DNA of 64,000 nucleotides, taken from positions 1,984,001 to 2,048,000 of the forward strand of contig JAPYXD010000522.1 of NCBI GenBank assembly GCA_030998225.1. The letters run 5' to 3'. This document shows positions 25,901 to 34,676 of the stretch, piece after piece. A program made the translations under genes and the position numbers. Under the pieces are notes generated by a model, which saw only the letters and a program-made list of their open reading frames with translations, searched no databases and was not told where the DNA came from. Positions within the stretch are counted from its first letter, which is position 1; each line of letters starts with the position of its first letter. Origin of the DNA: Diplolepis rosae (lineage: Eukaryota > Arthropoda > Insecta > Hymenoptera > Diplolepididae).

Positions 25901-26329
25901 GAGATTGGTCTCCTTATGTCTATTCTCCATGAGAAGAGTAATGCAATTATTATTTCAAACATTTTAATCGACAGGGACTCAAGCTTCTATGAATAATTCC
26001 GATCCTGAACCTCACGCAATAATACTTACGCCGTTCGTACTATTCTTCATTATTATATCTATTATACTATTCTTTGAGTGGGGATATGCTTGGGCAGGCA
26101 CCAGGCAGAGAGTTTGAACAAAAAGCAGACTCCATAAATTACTTTTATGTCAATAACCACATTTTTCTTTAATAACAAAAAATGTCCAACAAACTCATTT
26201 TGTTGTGAATATTAAATTTATTTCTTACTCTCATTATATTTTCGTATGTAAAAAGAGCTTACCATCTATACCAAGGGGAAAATTGACAGCCATAATCAAA
26301 CACAGTACAACAGCGCGCAGGCACTTCAT
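4921..26329 (-). CDS. Secreted protein, gene copy A (9 exons, 262 aa)
   Basis: I do not recognise the family. CDS exons in order on the minus strand: 26,263-26,329; 25,432-25,493; 24,770-24,827; 18,440-18,571; 12,225-12,358; 11,992-12,112; 6,046-6,132; 5,263-5,351; 4,921-4,959. They total 789 nt, every intron is GT/AG, and the exon phases 1,0,1,1,0,1,1,0 fit without a stop. Exon 1 encodes a hydrophobic N-terminus, [20 protein letters not shown], a likely secretion signal. Exon 2 carries an N-glycosylation sequon (NGT, residues 28-30). Typical internal stretches are [18 protein letters not shown] (exon 3), [20 protein letters not shown] (exon 4) and [14 protein letters not shown] (exon 8). There is one Cys each in PFCF and ANCF, and a Cys-rich tail ending [16 protein letters not shown] box lies upstream and AATAAA downstream. 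The terminal exon is the least certain. The model rests on splice logic and on conservation in copy B, with no transcript data. Confidence 0.82.
5548..5970. mobile_element. 423-bp foldback in intron 7 of gene A
   Basis: Ends CCCTGGCGAAAGC and GCCAGGG are inverted and most of the element is self-complementary, with many ATTCGGAT/ATCCGAAT-like motifs. It is also in gene B (37,597-37,966) but absent from copy C, where the sequence runs straight across the site near 62,462. Confidence 0.75.
6133..6800. other. Intron 6 sequence, nothing recognised
   Basis: AT-rich intron DNA between exon 7 and a large palindrome. The antisense 113-codon ORF over exon 7 (5,978-6,319) is not supported as a gene. 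Matches 38,129-38,740 in gene B. Confidence 0.6.
6800..9030. repeat. Large imperfect palindrome in intron 6 of gene A
   Basis: Left arm (about 6,800-7,080, resuming 7,618-7,860) is the inverse of the right arm (about 8,340-9,030). Both contain, for example, AGTTGCATGAATATTGTAAT-like and ACTAATGTTTG-like segments in opposite orientation. The left arm is split by a 537-bp insertion carrying a tRNA-like sequence. The gene B counterpart is about 38,720-40,970. End points are approximate. No transposase seen. Confidence 0.65.
7081..7617. mobile_element. tRNA-like inverted-dimer insertion, 13-bp TSD
   Basis: Inserted in the palindrome's left arm and flanked by the 13-bp direct repeat AATATTAACTAAT (7,068-7,080 and 7,618-7,630). 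The uninterrupted right arm has the equivalent sequence once. Most of it is two inverted arms (AAAAGTAGATGGCCTTTCCG and complement), followed by a short unpaired tail. Each arm contains GGAGGTTCGATTCCTCC-type sequence with a good RNA polymerase III B box. On the minus strand of the left arm a TGGCTTGGTGCG A-box-like stretch precedes it. The long duplication and tRNA-like core suggest a SINE-type retroposon in head-to-head form. Confidence 0.65.
9175..10460 (-). mobile_element. Mariner (cecropia-type) in intron 6, gene A, inactivated
   Basis: 1,286 bp with inverted ends (TTGGATCTATAACTTAATTCG type), flanked by TA. The minus strand encodes a cecropia-subfamily mariner transposase in pieces: HTH part with [21 protein letters not shown] and [20 protein letters not shown], then [18 protein letters not shown] and the catalytic-region motif [11 protein letters not shown] frameshift near the N-terminus, a stop within the PGQPAK segment and another frameshift after ARPHVA inactivate it. 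Shared with gene B at the same site. Confidence 0.92.
10461..10837. other. Intron 6 spacer, nothing recognised
   Basis: About 380 bp with imperfect repeats of AGCCAAGT(T/A)-containing sequence. Matches 42,402-42,778 in gene B. No gene or element boundary identified. Confidence 0.5.
10838..11838. mobile_element. TTAA-flanked MITE in intron 6, gene A
   Basis: Ends GGGAACTGAGCCAAAAAT and its near-complement (ATTTTTGACTCAGTCCCC) are inverted and flanked by TTAA at 10,834-10,837 and 11,839-11,842. 1,001 bp, no transposase. Shared with gene B (42,779-43,694). TTAA plus GGG-initial ends indicate a piggyBac-like non-autonomous element. Confidence 0.72.
12832..18193. mobile_element. 5.36-kb MULE-like foldback with 9-bp TSD
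   Basis: Begins ATGATATAGAAGTTTGAGAC, ends with its complement, and is flanked by the 9-bp duplication AATTATCAG (12,823-12,831 and 18,194-18,202). Gene B has one AATTATCAG and no insertion. The arms are about 2 kb and each contains partial tandem repeats of a unit of about 870 bp (left: starts near 13,165, 14,035 and 14,905; right, inverted, 16,260-17,870). The centre holds another repeat (15,407-16,194). Long TIRs with a 9-bp duplication are typical of Mutator-like elements; no MULE transposase is present, so the class is inferred. Confidence 0.75.
15407..16194 (-). mobile_element. CATTCTCATCATG-ended repeat in foldback centre
   Basis: Flanked by CATTCTCATCATG and CATGATGAGAATG. Contains a GACA/GACG microsatellite (about 16,042-16,076) and a GCGCTTCGCGC hairpin motif near one end. 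Same family as 58,711-59,793, opposite orientation. Confidence 0.65.
18984..20043. repeat. Palindrome with GCCGCAAGTGCCGAA arms, intron 3 gene A
   Basis: Outer arms (from CTTGTATTCGCCACTCC at 18,984 to its complement at 20,043) include the GCCGCAAGTGCCGAA segment. The centre is occupied by a TA-flanked MITE (19,165-19,862). Gene B keeps one arm (about 46,371-46,620) and a scrap at 47,870-47,920. Confidence 0.65.
19165..19862. mobile_element. 698-bp self-complementary MITE, TA target
   Basis: Ends CTTCCCGGCAAAAAGGACTG and complement, flanked by TA (19,163-19,164 and 19,863-19,864). The internal arms, with AATTC(T/C)-rich sequence, pair around a short centre near 19,500. It is absent from gene B, where the flank continues differently. 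Confidence 0.7.
20063..21118. mobile_element. Solo LTR, 1,056 bp, 4-bp TSD
   Basis: Starts TGTTACGAGCC and ends AATATACA (TG...CA), flanked by TATA on both sides (20,059-20,062 and 21,119-21,122). The equivalent DNA in gene B (reverse complement near 46,395-46,440) is uninterrupted. A lone LTR with a 4-bp duplication suggests a gypsy- or BEL-type element removed by LTR recombination. Superfamily is inference. Confidence 0.7.
21440..22380. repeat. Conserved block with several short palindromes, intron 3 gene A
   Basis: Repeated at 48,010-48,900 in gene B. Holds hairpins around AAATAAACATTTATTTTGC (21,550) and GAGGATGATTCT/AGAATCATCCTC (21,912-21,985). Two plus-strand ORFs remain open in both copies: one ends around the motif [18 protein letters not shown] (21,690-21,760), the other starts at 22,018. 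I do not recognise either and think a degenerate transposon more likely than a host gene. Confidence 0.5.
22570..23665 (+). mobile_element. CATTCTCATC-type repeat, intron 3 gene A
   Basis: Same family as 58,711-59,793: contains the GGAAAATCACTTTCGCAATT block, a CTGTCTGT microsatellite, a CAGCCACATCCGACT block and an ATCGCGAAGCGGGAGTGTCA end. The left terminus is degenerate, so limits are approximate. The gene B copy (49,125-51,158) is interrupted by a solo LTR. Confidence 0.6.
23859..24565. mobile_element. TTAA-type MITE (GGGGGTGTTCTCA ends), gene A
   Basis: Ends GGGGGTGTTCTCATCG and TGAGAACACTCCC are inverted. Right flank is TTAA and left is CTGA (TTGA in gene B), while the related uninterrupted sequence at 1,833-1,850 reads TTAA once. 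707 bp, shared with gene B (51,353-52,077). Confidence 0.7.
24862..25320. other. GC-richer A-only insertion, unidentified
   Basis: A stretch of about 450 bp, clearly richer in G+C than its surroundings, lies between exons 3 and 2 of gene A and is absent from gene B, which carries other sequence there (52,375-53,930). ORFs on both strands cross it, one overlapping exon 3 in a different frame. I found no family motif or clear end repeats. Confidence 0.4.
25526..25931. mobile_element. P-element-like MITE, 8-bp TSD, intron 1 gene A
   Basis: Inverted ends of the form CATGGAGAATAGACATAAGG (left end has CATCGAG...), flanked by the 8-bp duplication AGAAGAGT (25,518-25,525 and 25,932-25,939). A CATG start, an AATA.ACATAAGG.G.CC pattern and 8-bp duplications match the Drosophila P-element terminus. 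Internal arms (AAGCATCTTTTTGTCGGAAG...) also pair in part. 406 bp, no transposase. Confidence 0.68.
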
Positions 26330-26365
26330 TTTCACAATCTGATGAAATCGACAATTTTCGTTACG

Positions 26366-26373
26366 CTTTTATA
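26366..26373 (-). promoter_or_regulatory. TATA box of gene A
   Basis: Minus-strand TATAAAAG lies 36 bp upstream of the ATG at 26,329. The segment between them contains TTCATCAGA, close to an arthropod initiator. The same arrangement precedes gene B. The 5' UTR would be very short. Confidence 0.7.
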
Positions 26374-27172
26374 GATATTAACACTATGTTGTAATCAGCT
26401 TCAAATATTTTATCACACTTAGAATTTTTAAGCACGAAAAGACATGCGTATCATTACTGGACAAATATAGGGCCATATATTATACTTGTTTTTCAGAACA
26501 AAGTAAACGCATTTTATGATTCCTTGAAAAAGTAAGCATAGAAGGAACTCGTACCTTGAAATTATAGAACAAAGCTACAAATGAGAAAAAGAAATTTGTT
26601 CTTCATTCTTTCGGAAAAACAAAATATAATGTACTGCACTATTTTTTATATCTGTATTCATAATTAAACTATTATATATCAAACATAGTTGAAATCTATA
26701 AGTCATGCAAATTTCTTTAAAATCGTTGAAAAATTCCTTATTCAAAAAATTTTATTTTCATTGGAGCTTCTTTATATCGTCTATTTTACAATTTCAAAAT
26801 GAAGAGTTTTTACAATACTTTTATATACTGAGAGAAAGTATTAGTTGTGCCCCTTAAGATCTTCTAGATGACGGATATATCCCAGACGCATTCCGCCATG
26901 GGACTTTGCATTCAAACATTTTTGGTCACGATTGCCGGATGAGGGTAACGTCACATGAACGTGGAGGGTAGGTATTCATTGTACCATAGTTTTAGTTGCA
27001 CAAAGTTTCAATTGCCCATAAAATCACCAGAAGTCACTATATTTGAAAAGCAGTGTTAGACGAAGATTATGGAAGGAATGTGTTGGCAAAAATTGCGAGT
27101 ATATATCAAGAAATATATATATTGTATTTATATTTTATTTTGTTATATTATATTTAAATTATATAAAGTATA

Positions 27173-27553
27173 CACTGAGAAAAAAGATTTGATTGAATCA
27201 AAGAAGATAATTTGTTTGAACGACTTTCTTTGATTTAATGAAATGATTTGTTTAAATGAAACAAAATTTGTTTGATTCAAACAAAATATCTTTGGACCAA
27301 ATAAATATTTGTTCGAATCAAATAAATTTCTGCCTTAAATCAAACAAATTATGTCTTTGACCATATATCTATGCATTAATTTCTTTGTTTTGAAGAAAAA
27401 TTAATATGATTCAAACAAATATTTATTTGGTTCAAAGATATTTTGTTTGAATCAAACAAATTTTATTTCATTTAAACAAATCATTTCTTTAAATCAAAAA
27501 AGTCGTTCAAACAAATTATTTTCTTTGATTCAATCAAATCTTTTTTCTGAGTG
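27173..27553. mobile_element. 381-bp foldback MITE (CACTGAGAAAAAAG ends)
   Basis: Almost entirely self-complementary, built of TTTGATT/AATCAAA-type motifs, with ends CACTGAGAAAAAAGATTTG and complement, flanked by TA (27,171-27,172 and 27,554-27,555). It lies where unit A has the CCGAAAA element. Confidence 0.75.
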
Positions 27554-27952
27554 TATATTAAAAAACGCAGAGCATGTTCAAATTGGCGAATTACATTACG
27601 AAGTCAGACGAAGTAAACACTTCCGCCAAAGGATAAAAAGAGGCCGACGTTTGCGGACAAAATAACTAACTCTTTTCTTCCTATGATGGAAGTATTTACT
27701 TCGTAATGAAACGCGTATCTATTAAAATGAATTGGTTATGTCACTGCAATTAATTCGCGCTGACGCATTTACATAAATTGGCTCCTCTAAAATTTTAGCC
27801 CTGAATTCGGACAAATAGCAAATTTCTTCTTCATGAATTTATACGAATTCATACTGTTGCATTGATAATTGTCGCAATGTTGGATTAACGGAGCTCTTAG
27901 TGCATTTGCCTCAATTAGCTCCACTTTTTTTTTTTTTACTGGGGAATGGTGC

Positions 27953-28300
27953 TAGTCCAGTATATTTAGTCCGATTCCTATGGGTATTATTGCAATTAAT
28001 TGGGTAAGAAAAAATTTTTTTGCCATCTTTAGGGTACCATATAGGAAGCTTGAATCCAAGTTTTTGACCATCAACCCTTTGCAGGTTTTCCATCAGTTCT
28101 GCAAATTAGTTTATTTTATATTTTCTCGTATTTTGCTTATTTGTTGCTTAATAATCGATTATAAAAATTAAAAGAGGGTTGACATTTATTTTAGATCGAA
28201 TATCTTTTTGTATTTCGGTGCTACCGCAAAACTTTTCGGGCAAAAGTTGTGATTCACGCGATCCTCTACAATTTTTGTCAAAAACTGTTTTTTATAAGAG
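27953..28300. other. B-only intergenic DNA, nothing recognised
   Basis: Start of the B-only block of about 8 kb. It diverges abruptly from unit A after GGGAATGGTGC. No ORF, RNA or repeat boundary that I can support. Confidence 0.4.
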
Positions 28301-28301
28301 C

Positions 28302-29058
28302 AATTGTTTACTTAGGGTAGCGTCTGAAAGTTGCGCGCATCTTCGGTAGCTCGTAGCACTCAATGGCGCGCGTTGCACCTGTACCATGAGTGATTGTTTT
28401 ATTTGTAAAAAGGATTTAAGTCCTTCCGACAATATCACAGTTAAAGAAAAAGGCATTCAAACACTAATAAAATTGGCAAATTTGCGAAATCATAAGGAAA
28501 ATGAGTGCTATTTAAAAAACAAAACAGTTGTTACCATACAACATAAAATAAAACTGATCGAGAATCTTGATATTTCATCATATTTTTGCATATTCATAAA
28601 TTAATGATTGTGAGGTTCGTAACATGAATTTTACAATGTTAGGAAATAAGTTTTGTTATCGAATTCCTTTAAAAATTTTCTCATTCTTAATTTTTGAGAA
28701 TTTCTCATTTATTCTTTCAACGAACAAGAGAAATCATATAAATAATCATATTAAATTATATTGAGCAACAGTAAGTAATTAAAACGCCAATAAAAAATAA
28801 CCAAAGCTAAATTTAAAAATAGGAAAAATGCAAAATAACAAGTAATAGGTAATTACAATATAAATCATACAAAATAAAAAATAGTAAAAATTATTTTTAA
28901 TTTAAAAAAAAATAAAAAGGAAAGAGAATAAATGTTGAGCTCCATTCCATCAACGAAACTTAGAATAATTTAGTACGGCACAGCGCTCGCAATCCAGCAC
29001 TACCAACTACCGAGTGACGGAGCGCGCAACTTTTAGACGCTACGGTAAGTAAACAATT
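28302..29058 (+). mobile_element. TIR element with Cys-motif ORF
   Basis: TAGCGTCTGAAAGTTGCGCGC on the left mirrors GCGCGCAACTTTTAGACGCTA on the right, with AATTGTTTACTTA extending the inversion. An ORF at 28,386-28,604 starts MSDCFICKKDLSPSDNITV and contains KGIQTLIKLANLR. A C-x2-C followed by VK.RG..TLI is, from memory, the start of a repetitive-element protein common in arthropods. The ORF stops after 72 residues, so this is a remnant. Confidence 0.5.
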
Positions 29059-29485
29059 TTTATTATTATTATTATAAATATGGCTGGGACCCCAAAGGGC
29101 CCCTGATGCTTAGGTAATCCCGTTGCATCACCAACTAAAAACCTTATGCGCGACCCCACAGCCCGTGCCAAAGGGCAAGGACCTGGGCCACGTTTTTGGT
29201 CTGAATCACGGCTACGTCTATGGAGGCGTAGCCCGTGAGAAACTGTCGTTTGTCCCCAATTGCTGGAAAATGGCAGAGTATATGGGTGGAAGTTTCATTG
29301 TCTTCCCCACATAGTCGACAAAGTGGACTTTTAGCAGGCCCTATCTTATGTCTATGGTAGGCGAGGTTGCCGTGACCAATAAGCACTTCTATTATGGTCC
29401 TTACCTCGGTTCTACTAAGTCTGCGCAGATCTGCAGCTCGTTTGGGTTTTAGATATATCTTTTTATTGGGTAGTAATTAAATTCA
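29057..29485 (-). mobile_element. 5'-truncated LINE (R1/jockey-like), 3' end
   Basis: The minus-strand frame from about 29,480 to the stop near 29,141 reads LRRLSRTEVRTIIEVLIGHG, then YHRHKIG and SPLCRLCGEDNETSTHILCH. This is the Cys/His cluster at the C-terminus of ORF2 in R1/jockey-group non-LTR retrotransposons. About 80 nt of 3' UTR end in an AATAATAAT tail at 29,060-29,080, which fits target-primed insertion and 5' truncation. No reverse transcriptase domain remains. Confidence 0.78.
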
Positions 29486-30182
29486 TGGTGAACATATTTC
29501 GAATCTACTAAGTATTTGTGTTTACCTATACAATATTACTAATTTTCTTAACTTGTAAAATAAATTACCTATGAAATTTTCAATTGATGAGTACTTAATA
29601 TTTTTAATAGAGAATGTTTCCTTACATCCTATTATTCTGTTACTATGCATAAAAAAACATGTATATTTCATAGCCTTAGTTTTATTTCAAATTAATGAAT
29701 CAACATTATTCCGTTTATTGCTTGGTAATAATTTCGGTTCGCTTTTAATTTTATTTAATAGCATCAGACTTTATTTTTCTTTAAATTATGTTCTGTCTTT
29801 ATTATTAAGGAGACAGACACAACAATTCCGTATCCCTCATGCACGAGTCATGCTGCTAAGTGTCAAAGTCAGCTGAGCCGTGTTATCGAACTTCGAGCTG
29901 TGTTTTGATAGTGTACCTTCACCTGAGTGCTTAGAGTTCAGCAACCTCGTGCTTTGTTTTGTTATCGCACGCGTGGACAAGGAAATTAAAATTGTTCACT
30001 AGGAAATTATTACGGGGATAGCTTCGATTTGACTTTATTTTTAATTATCAAGTTCAAGGCTTTTGCTTGTTGCCACATGAAAAGACGATATTATTAAAAT
30101 TTTGACGGACCACGATTTAACGAAAATATCAAACATCGAATATTTTATCTTCAACTCCGAAAACGCTCTCTTCGAAATTAAC
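29486..30182 (-). other. Possible LTR-retrotransposon leader, otherwise unidentified
   Basis: AT-rich sequence downstream (minus strand) of a primer-binding site at 30,189-30,206. By position its right part could be the 5' leader of an LTR retrotransposon. The 101-codon plus-strand ORF at 29,571 has no recognisable motif. No gag or pol seen. Confidence 0.35.
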
Positions 30183-31578
30183 CTTCATGCCCCACGTTGG
30201 GCGCCAGTTGAAACGTTTTATATCTATTGCTATTAAATATTTAATTTATTTTCTGAGATTTTACCTTCGAAAGGTTTCTCTCAGAACTCTTTTTCTAGTT
30301 TTGAACTTTTAATTTCTTTAAATTCGTTCTTATTTTTCGAACACGCGTCAGATTTGAATAATCTCAAAGGAACATACATGAAGGTGGAGCGTTTCGGCGA
30401 TTCTTTTTCCTCAATAGAAAAATATAACTCACGATTTTCTACTTCAACTCTCGCGGAGCTAATTGACGTGATCGTTTAATCTCCGTTTTCTATTCAAAAT
30501 TGCGTTTTCTTCAGTCTCCTTGGTTTTCTAGAAAGGGAAAAACAAGATACAGTGTGAATTACCGCGTTACTTTGAGCCGTAAGGGGGGGCTTCCACCTGA
30601 AAATAATGTTTGTTTTGAGATAAGAGCATAACTTTGAATTCACAACATCAAAACCCCTACAACTACGCGTTACCAAAGAACTAATCATATGTACAATAGG
30701 GAAATAAAATTTGTTGCGTTCAAACGTGCAAAAACATCAGTTTTAGACCTGCGTAATTATGAACCTAATTGGTTTGATCGCTATGGTCGTTCGTCATCAT
30801 TTATTTCTGCACGCTGTTTCCCTAATCACGGATACATTTCCGTAAACTTCTTTTCTCGATAGATTGAGCATATGGTATAGGGGAGATTTTGGCAATTGTC
30901 CTCGATGTCCCTTATAGAAGGCTTCAAGGTGGACGCTTGCCAATGAGGTGTGGTTGAATTTTTAAATAATTCTGCGATGCCTAATTCGAGTACAAAACAG
31001 TCTTAATTAGCAGCAGGCACAGAGATGGTGGTAAATGTAGAAACCGCGATGTCCCAATCGGCTTCAAAGCAGTTCTACTTTTTAGGGAAAGGATATTTTA
31101 CAAGCAGCTCCGATGTAACGAATTACTATCTATCGAGTATACTATTACGAATCTATCGAGGGAAGAAGTTATCACTTTCCGCGTTATTTTCACGGCACTA
31201 AAACTCAAATTTTCAATCTTTCACTATCCCCACGACTTAATTTTACTTAGATGCTCTAGAAAACCAAGGAGACTGACGAAAACGCAATTTTGAAAAGAAA
31301 ACGGAGATTAAACGATCACGTCAATTAGCTCCGTGAGAGTTGAAGTAGATAATCATGAGTTATATTTTTCTATTGAGGAAAAAAAAGCCGAAACGCTCCA
31401 CCTTTATGTACGTCCCTTTGAGATTATTCAAATCTGACGCGTGTTCGAAATATAAGAACGAATTTAAAGAAATTAAAAGTTCAAAACTAGAAAAAGAGTT
31501 CTGAGACAAACCTTTCGAATGTAAAATCTCAGAAAATAAATTAAATATTCAATAGCAATAGATATAAAACGTTTCAAC
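30183..31578 (-). mobile_element. LTR remnant with tRNA-Lys-type primer site, inverted LTR arms
   Basis: On the minus strand an LTR-like end GTTTCA-AC is followed by TGGCGCCCAACGTGGGGC (30,206 down to 30,189), the 18-nt primer-binding site complementary to the 3' end of tRNA-Lys(1,2). The LTR segment (about 30,207-30,535) recurs in inverted orientation at about 31,251-31,578, with about 715 bp of unrelated sequence between. No gag-pol, so this is a rearranged remnant. Confidence 0.6.
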
Positions 31579-32054
31579 ACTTAACATTGCTTGATTCAAA
31601 TTAAAAAAATAGCATTAAGTTAAGTTAAATTTACAGTACTAAATTAACGTACTGAATAATGAACCAGTAATATTTTTATGAACGTTTTTCAATATTTTAA
31701 TGGAGAGAAAAAAATATATATTACGTATTCTTAAAGAAAGACAATTTAAAATAAAATTATTCAAACCATAGAAAATATGTTCTCGTAATTGGAAGTTCTG
31801 ATATTTTGATATTGGAAGATATTGTGAGGTTGTTTTATTGAATAATGAAAATATTTTGAGTTACGATGGAATAAATATAAGAATTGTTATTTATAAACCA
31901 TAATTATACTTGCAAATACAAAAATGTAGTAACATCGTATGAAATTTGATACTTTTATTTTTTACTCACTTTTTTTGATTTATTAATTTAATTTCCTTGA
32001 CACTCCAAGTTGGTCAAAATTATTGTTAAAAGAATATATTTAATATATTATATA
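31579..32054. other. AT-rich spacer, nothing recognised
   Basis: Very AT-rich DNA between the LTR remnant and the mariner, with no ORF or repeat boundary seen. Confidence 0.5.
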
Positions 32055-33563
32055 TTGGATCTATAACTTAATTCGTGCGGTTTGCTAACAGATGGCGTAA
32101 CTTGATTATTATTCCATCGTTCCAATATTTTGAACATGCGTTGGAAAGCTACTGTCATTGGGCGTCTCTTTCAGTATATGTCATTCATTTGAAGCGTAAA
32201 CAACAATAATTTTTTTTCACTCAAATATGTCGAACTTTGTGCCTGAAAAAGTGTTTTTGTCGGGAGTTCTTCTTCATTACTTTAATATGAAGAAAACTGC
32301 TGCCGAAAGTCATCGTATTTTGCTGGAAGTTTATGTGAACATGCTCTAGCTGAGCGAACGTGCCAAAAGTGGTTTGCACGATTTAAAAGTGGTGATTTTG
32401 ACTTGGAAGACGAAGAACGTCCTGGGCAGCCAAAAAAGTTTAAAGATGAAGAAGTGGAAGCATTACTCGATGAAGATTGATGCCAAACACAAGAATAGCT
32501 CGCGGAATCTTTGGGAGTCACTTAAGCAGCCATTTCAAAACGTTTAAAAGCAGCCGGATACATTCAAAAGCAAGGAAATTGGGTTCCACATGAACTCAAG
32601 CCGAGAGACGTTGAAAGGCGGTTTTGCATGTCCGAAATGCTGCTGGAACGCCACAAAGAGAAGACATTTGTGCATTAGATTGTTACTAGTGATGAAAAAT
32701 GGATCCATTACGACAACCCCAAGCGCAAAAAATCATATGTGAAACCCGGCCAACCAGCCAAATGAACGGCAAAGCCGAATATCCATGGCGCGAAGGTAAT
32801 GCTCTGTATTTGGTGGGATCAGAAGGGTGTGCTGTATTATGAGCTGCTAAAACCGGGTGAAACCATCAATGGAGAACGCTACCGAACAGAATTAATCCGT
32901 TTGAAGAGAGCAATAGCCGAAAAACGCCCGAAATATGCGACCAGACACGAGACAATAATTTTCCATAATGACAACCGTGGAGACTAGATATAAGGAGACC
33001 AAACTCTTATGGCCGTACTTCACAAAACACGAAATGAAGTTCTGCCAAGTACATAGTTAGGAAACTTCCCGATGAGGGCACGTGTGTTCCCTGGGTGCAA
33101 AATGGCGGCATCCACGGTTTATAAGCATCGTGTATTAGACGTCGCCATTTTGCACCCAGGGAACACACGTGCCCTCATCGGGAAGCTTCCTAACTACGTA
33201 CTTGGCAGAACTTCATTTCCTGTTTTGTGAAGTATGGCCATAAGAGATTGGCCTCCTTATATCTAGTCTCCATGATGACAACGCTCGGCCCCATGTTGCT
33301 ATTCCGGTTTAGAACTATTTGGAAAACAGTGGATGGGAAGTTTTACCCCACCCGCCTTATAGCCCAAACCTTGCCCCTTCTGACTACCATTTGTTCCGGT
33401 CGATGCAGAACGCCCTCACTGGAATCCACAAATTGCCAGAAAGATAGGAAAAAGTCATAGCTTCAGATGGGCAATATTTTGAATAATACTATTGTACATG
33501 TTTTTCTTAAATAAACGTTCAAATTTTGAAAAAAAAAACGCACGAGTTAAGTTATAGATCCAA
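32055..33563 (+). mobile_element. Mariner (cecropia-type), B-only, with P-like insertion
   Basis: TA-flanked, inverted ends TTGGATCTATAACTTAATTC and complement. The plus strand starts ATG at about 32,227 ([10 protein letters not shown]) and continues with the cecropia-type transposase: [54 protein letters not shown]. It has several frameshifts and stops, and its DN...RPH region is interrupted by a 299-bp insertion. Opposite orientation to the intronic mariners and a separate insertion. Confidence 0.9.
32976..33274. mobile_element. P-element-like foldback MITE inside mariner, 8-bp TSD
   Basis: 299 bp, nearly a perfect palindrome, ends CGTGGAGACTAGATATAAGG and CATGGAGACTAGATATAAGG (complement). 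Flanked by ATGACAAC (32,968-32,975 and 33,275-33,282), and removing it restores the mariner reading. Ends resemble those of 25,526-25,931 and of P elements. Confidence 0.75.
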
Positions 33564-33672
33564 TATATATATGCATATAATAAATATATATAATGTAAAG
33601 TATATATATATGTGTATATATATATAATTATAATACCGTCGACCTTATTTCATGCTTCAAATTTTGTTTACA

Positions 33673-34440
33673 CACTGAGAGAAAGTATTAGTCGTGGGTA
33701 CACATTTTTTTTATCTAGAAAATGGTCACAAGTATGTTTTTTACTCTGTATCATCTAAACACCTTAGTTCTTACAGCTAGATTAACTAAGTAGCAATAAT
33801 TAAAATTTTGATTGAAACTTATTAATTTCATTAATTGCTATTACTATTTGTCCATTTTAAAAAAAGTCCAGTTACAAAAAATATATATTTTTTCGACATA
33901 ACGAAGAATAGTTGTATTAAAAACTATTTCAATATCTTAATTCGAAACTGATGAATTTTTTCATCCGTACATAATTAAAATAGTAATGCCAACTTTGAAA
34001 AAAATGTTAAATTCATTATTCTATCTATTTTATTTCGGTTAAAGTCAATGGAAACTTTCTTAGGTTAGAATTGTTTAGGAGAAAAACTGTTTTAATGATG
34101 GTTTTTCAAAATGTAACAAACAATGATAATTGTTGACATATTTTTCATCACAAACTGCACAACAGTTTACAATTATACTTTGAAATTACCACGACTTAAT
34201 TCTTCTCATTTTGATGAAGAAAAAAAGAAAAATTTTAAGTAATCAATGTATGTGACGATTTCAAAACGATTCAGAACAGTTGATAAGCAGGAAAAATCTA
34301 ATTCGTCTGTAACTCTGTACAATTATTCCTTGAAGTTTACTATTATCAAAGATTTATAATTACACGAAATATTACATATGAAAATAAAATAATTACTTTT
34401 CTCAAATTAAATGAATTTGACAAATTTTACAAAAAAAAAA
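33673..34440. mobile_element. Partial CACTGAGAG element
   Basis: Left end CACTGAGAGAAAGTATTAG and interior match 424-1,740, but no right end is found. It carries the empty TTAA site (33,937-33,940) for the 82-bp MITE in unit A. Confidence 0.6.
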
Positions 34441-34676
34441 TAGTAGCATACTTCTTAAAAATATTTGAGCCGCAATCTGTAGAATTAGAGAAGTTATCGG
34501 CCGCCGAAGAGAGTAAAAAACCTACATACACCAACTTTCACGCTAATGTGATGATTTTTTCAAAGGATGTCTACCATCTTGTAGCAATCATTTTGTTTTT
34601 TGGAAAATCCATTTTCAAATTCGGGATCAGCGATCAACAACAGGTCTAATTTTCGTGGATCAACTAATACCTCAAG

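Larger units (their letters stand above)
1..26456. repeat. Tandem segmental duplication, unit A
   Basis: First of three consecutive units of a tandem array. The sequence starting at position 1 (CTGGACAAATATAGGGCCAT) recurs at 26,457 and 56,717 and is followed by the same order of blocks. The unit holds the region downstream of gene A (1-4,780) and all nine exons of gene A. Unit-specific insertions (Tigger-like element, MULE-like foldback, solo LTR, TA-flanked MITEs) explain most of the length difference from unit B. In units A and B the matching sequence lies 128 bp upstream of the gene's start codon, so another copy should begin just outside the left edge. Confidence 0.93.
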
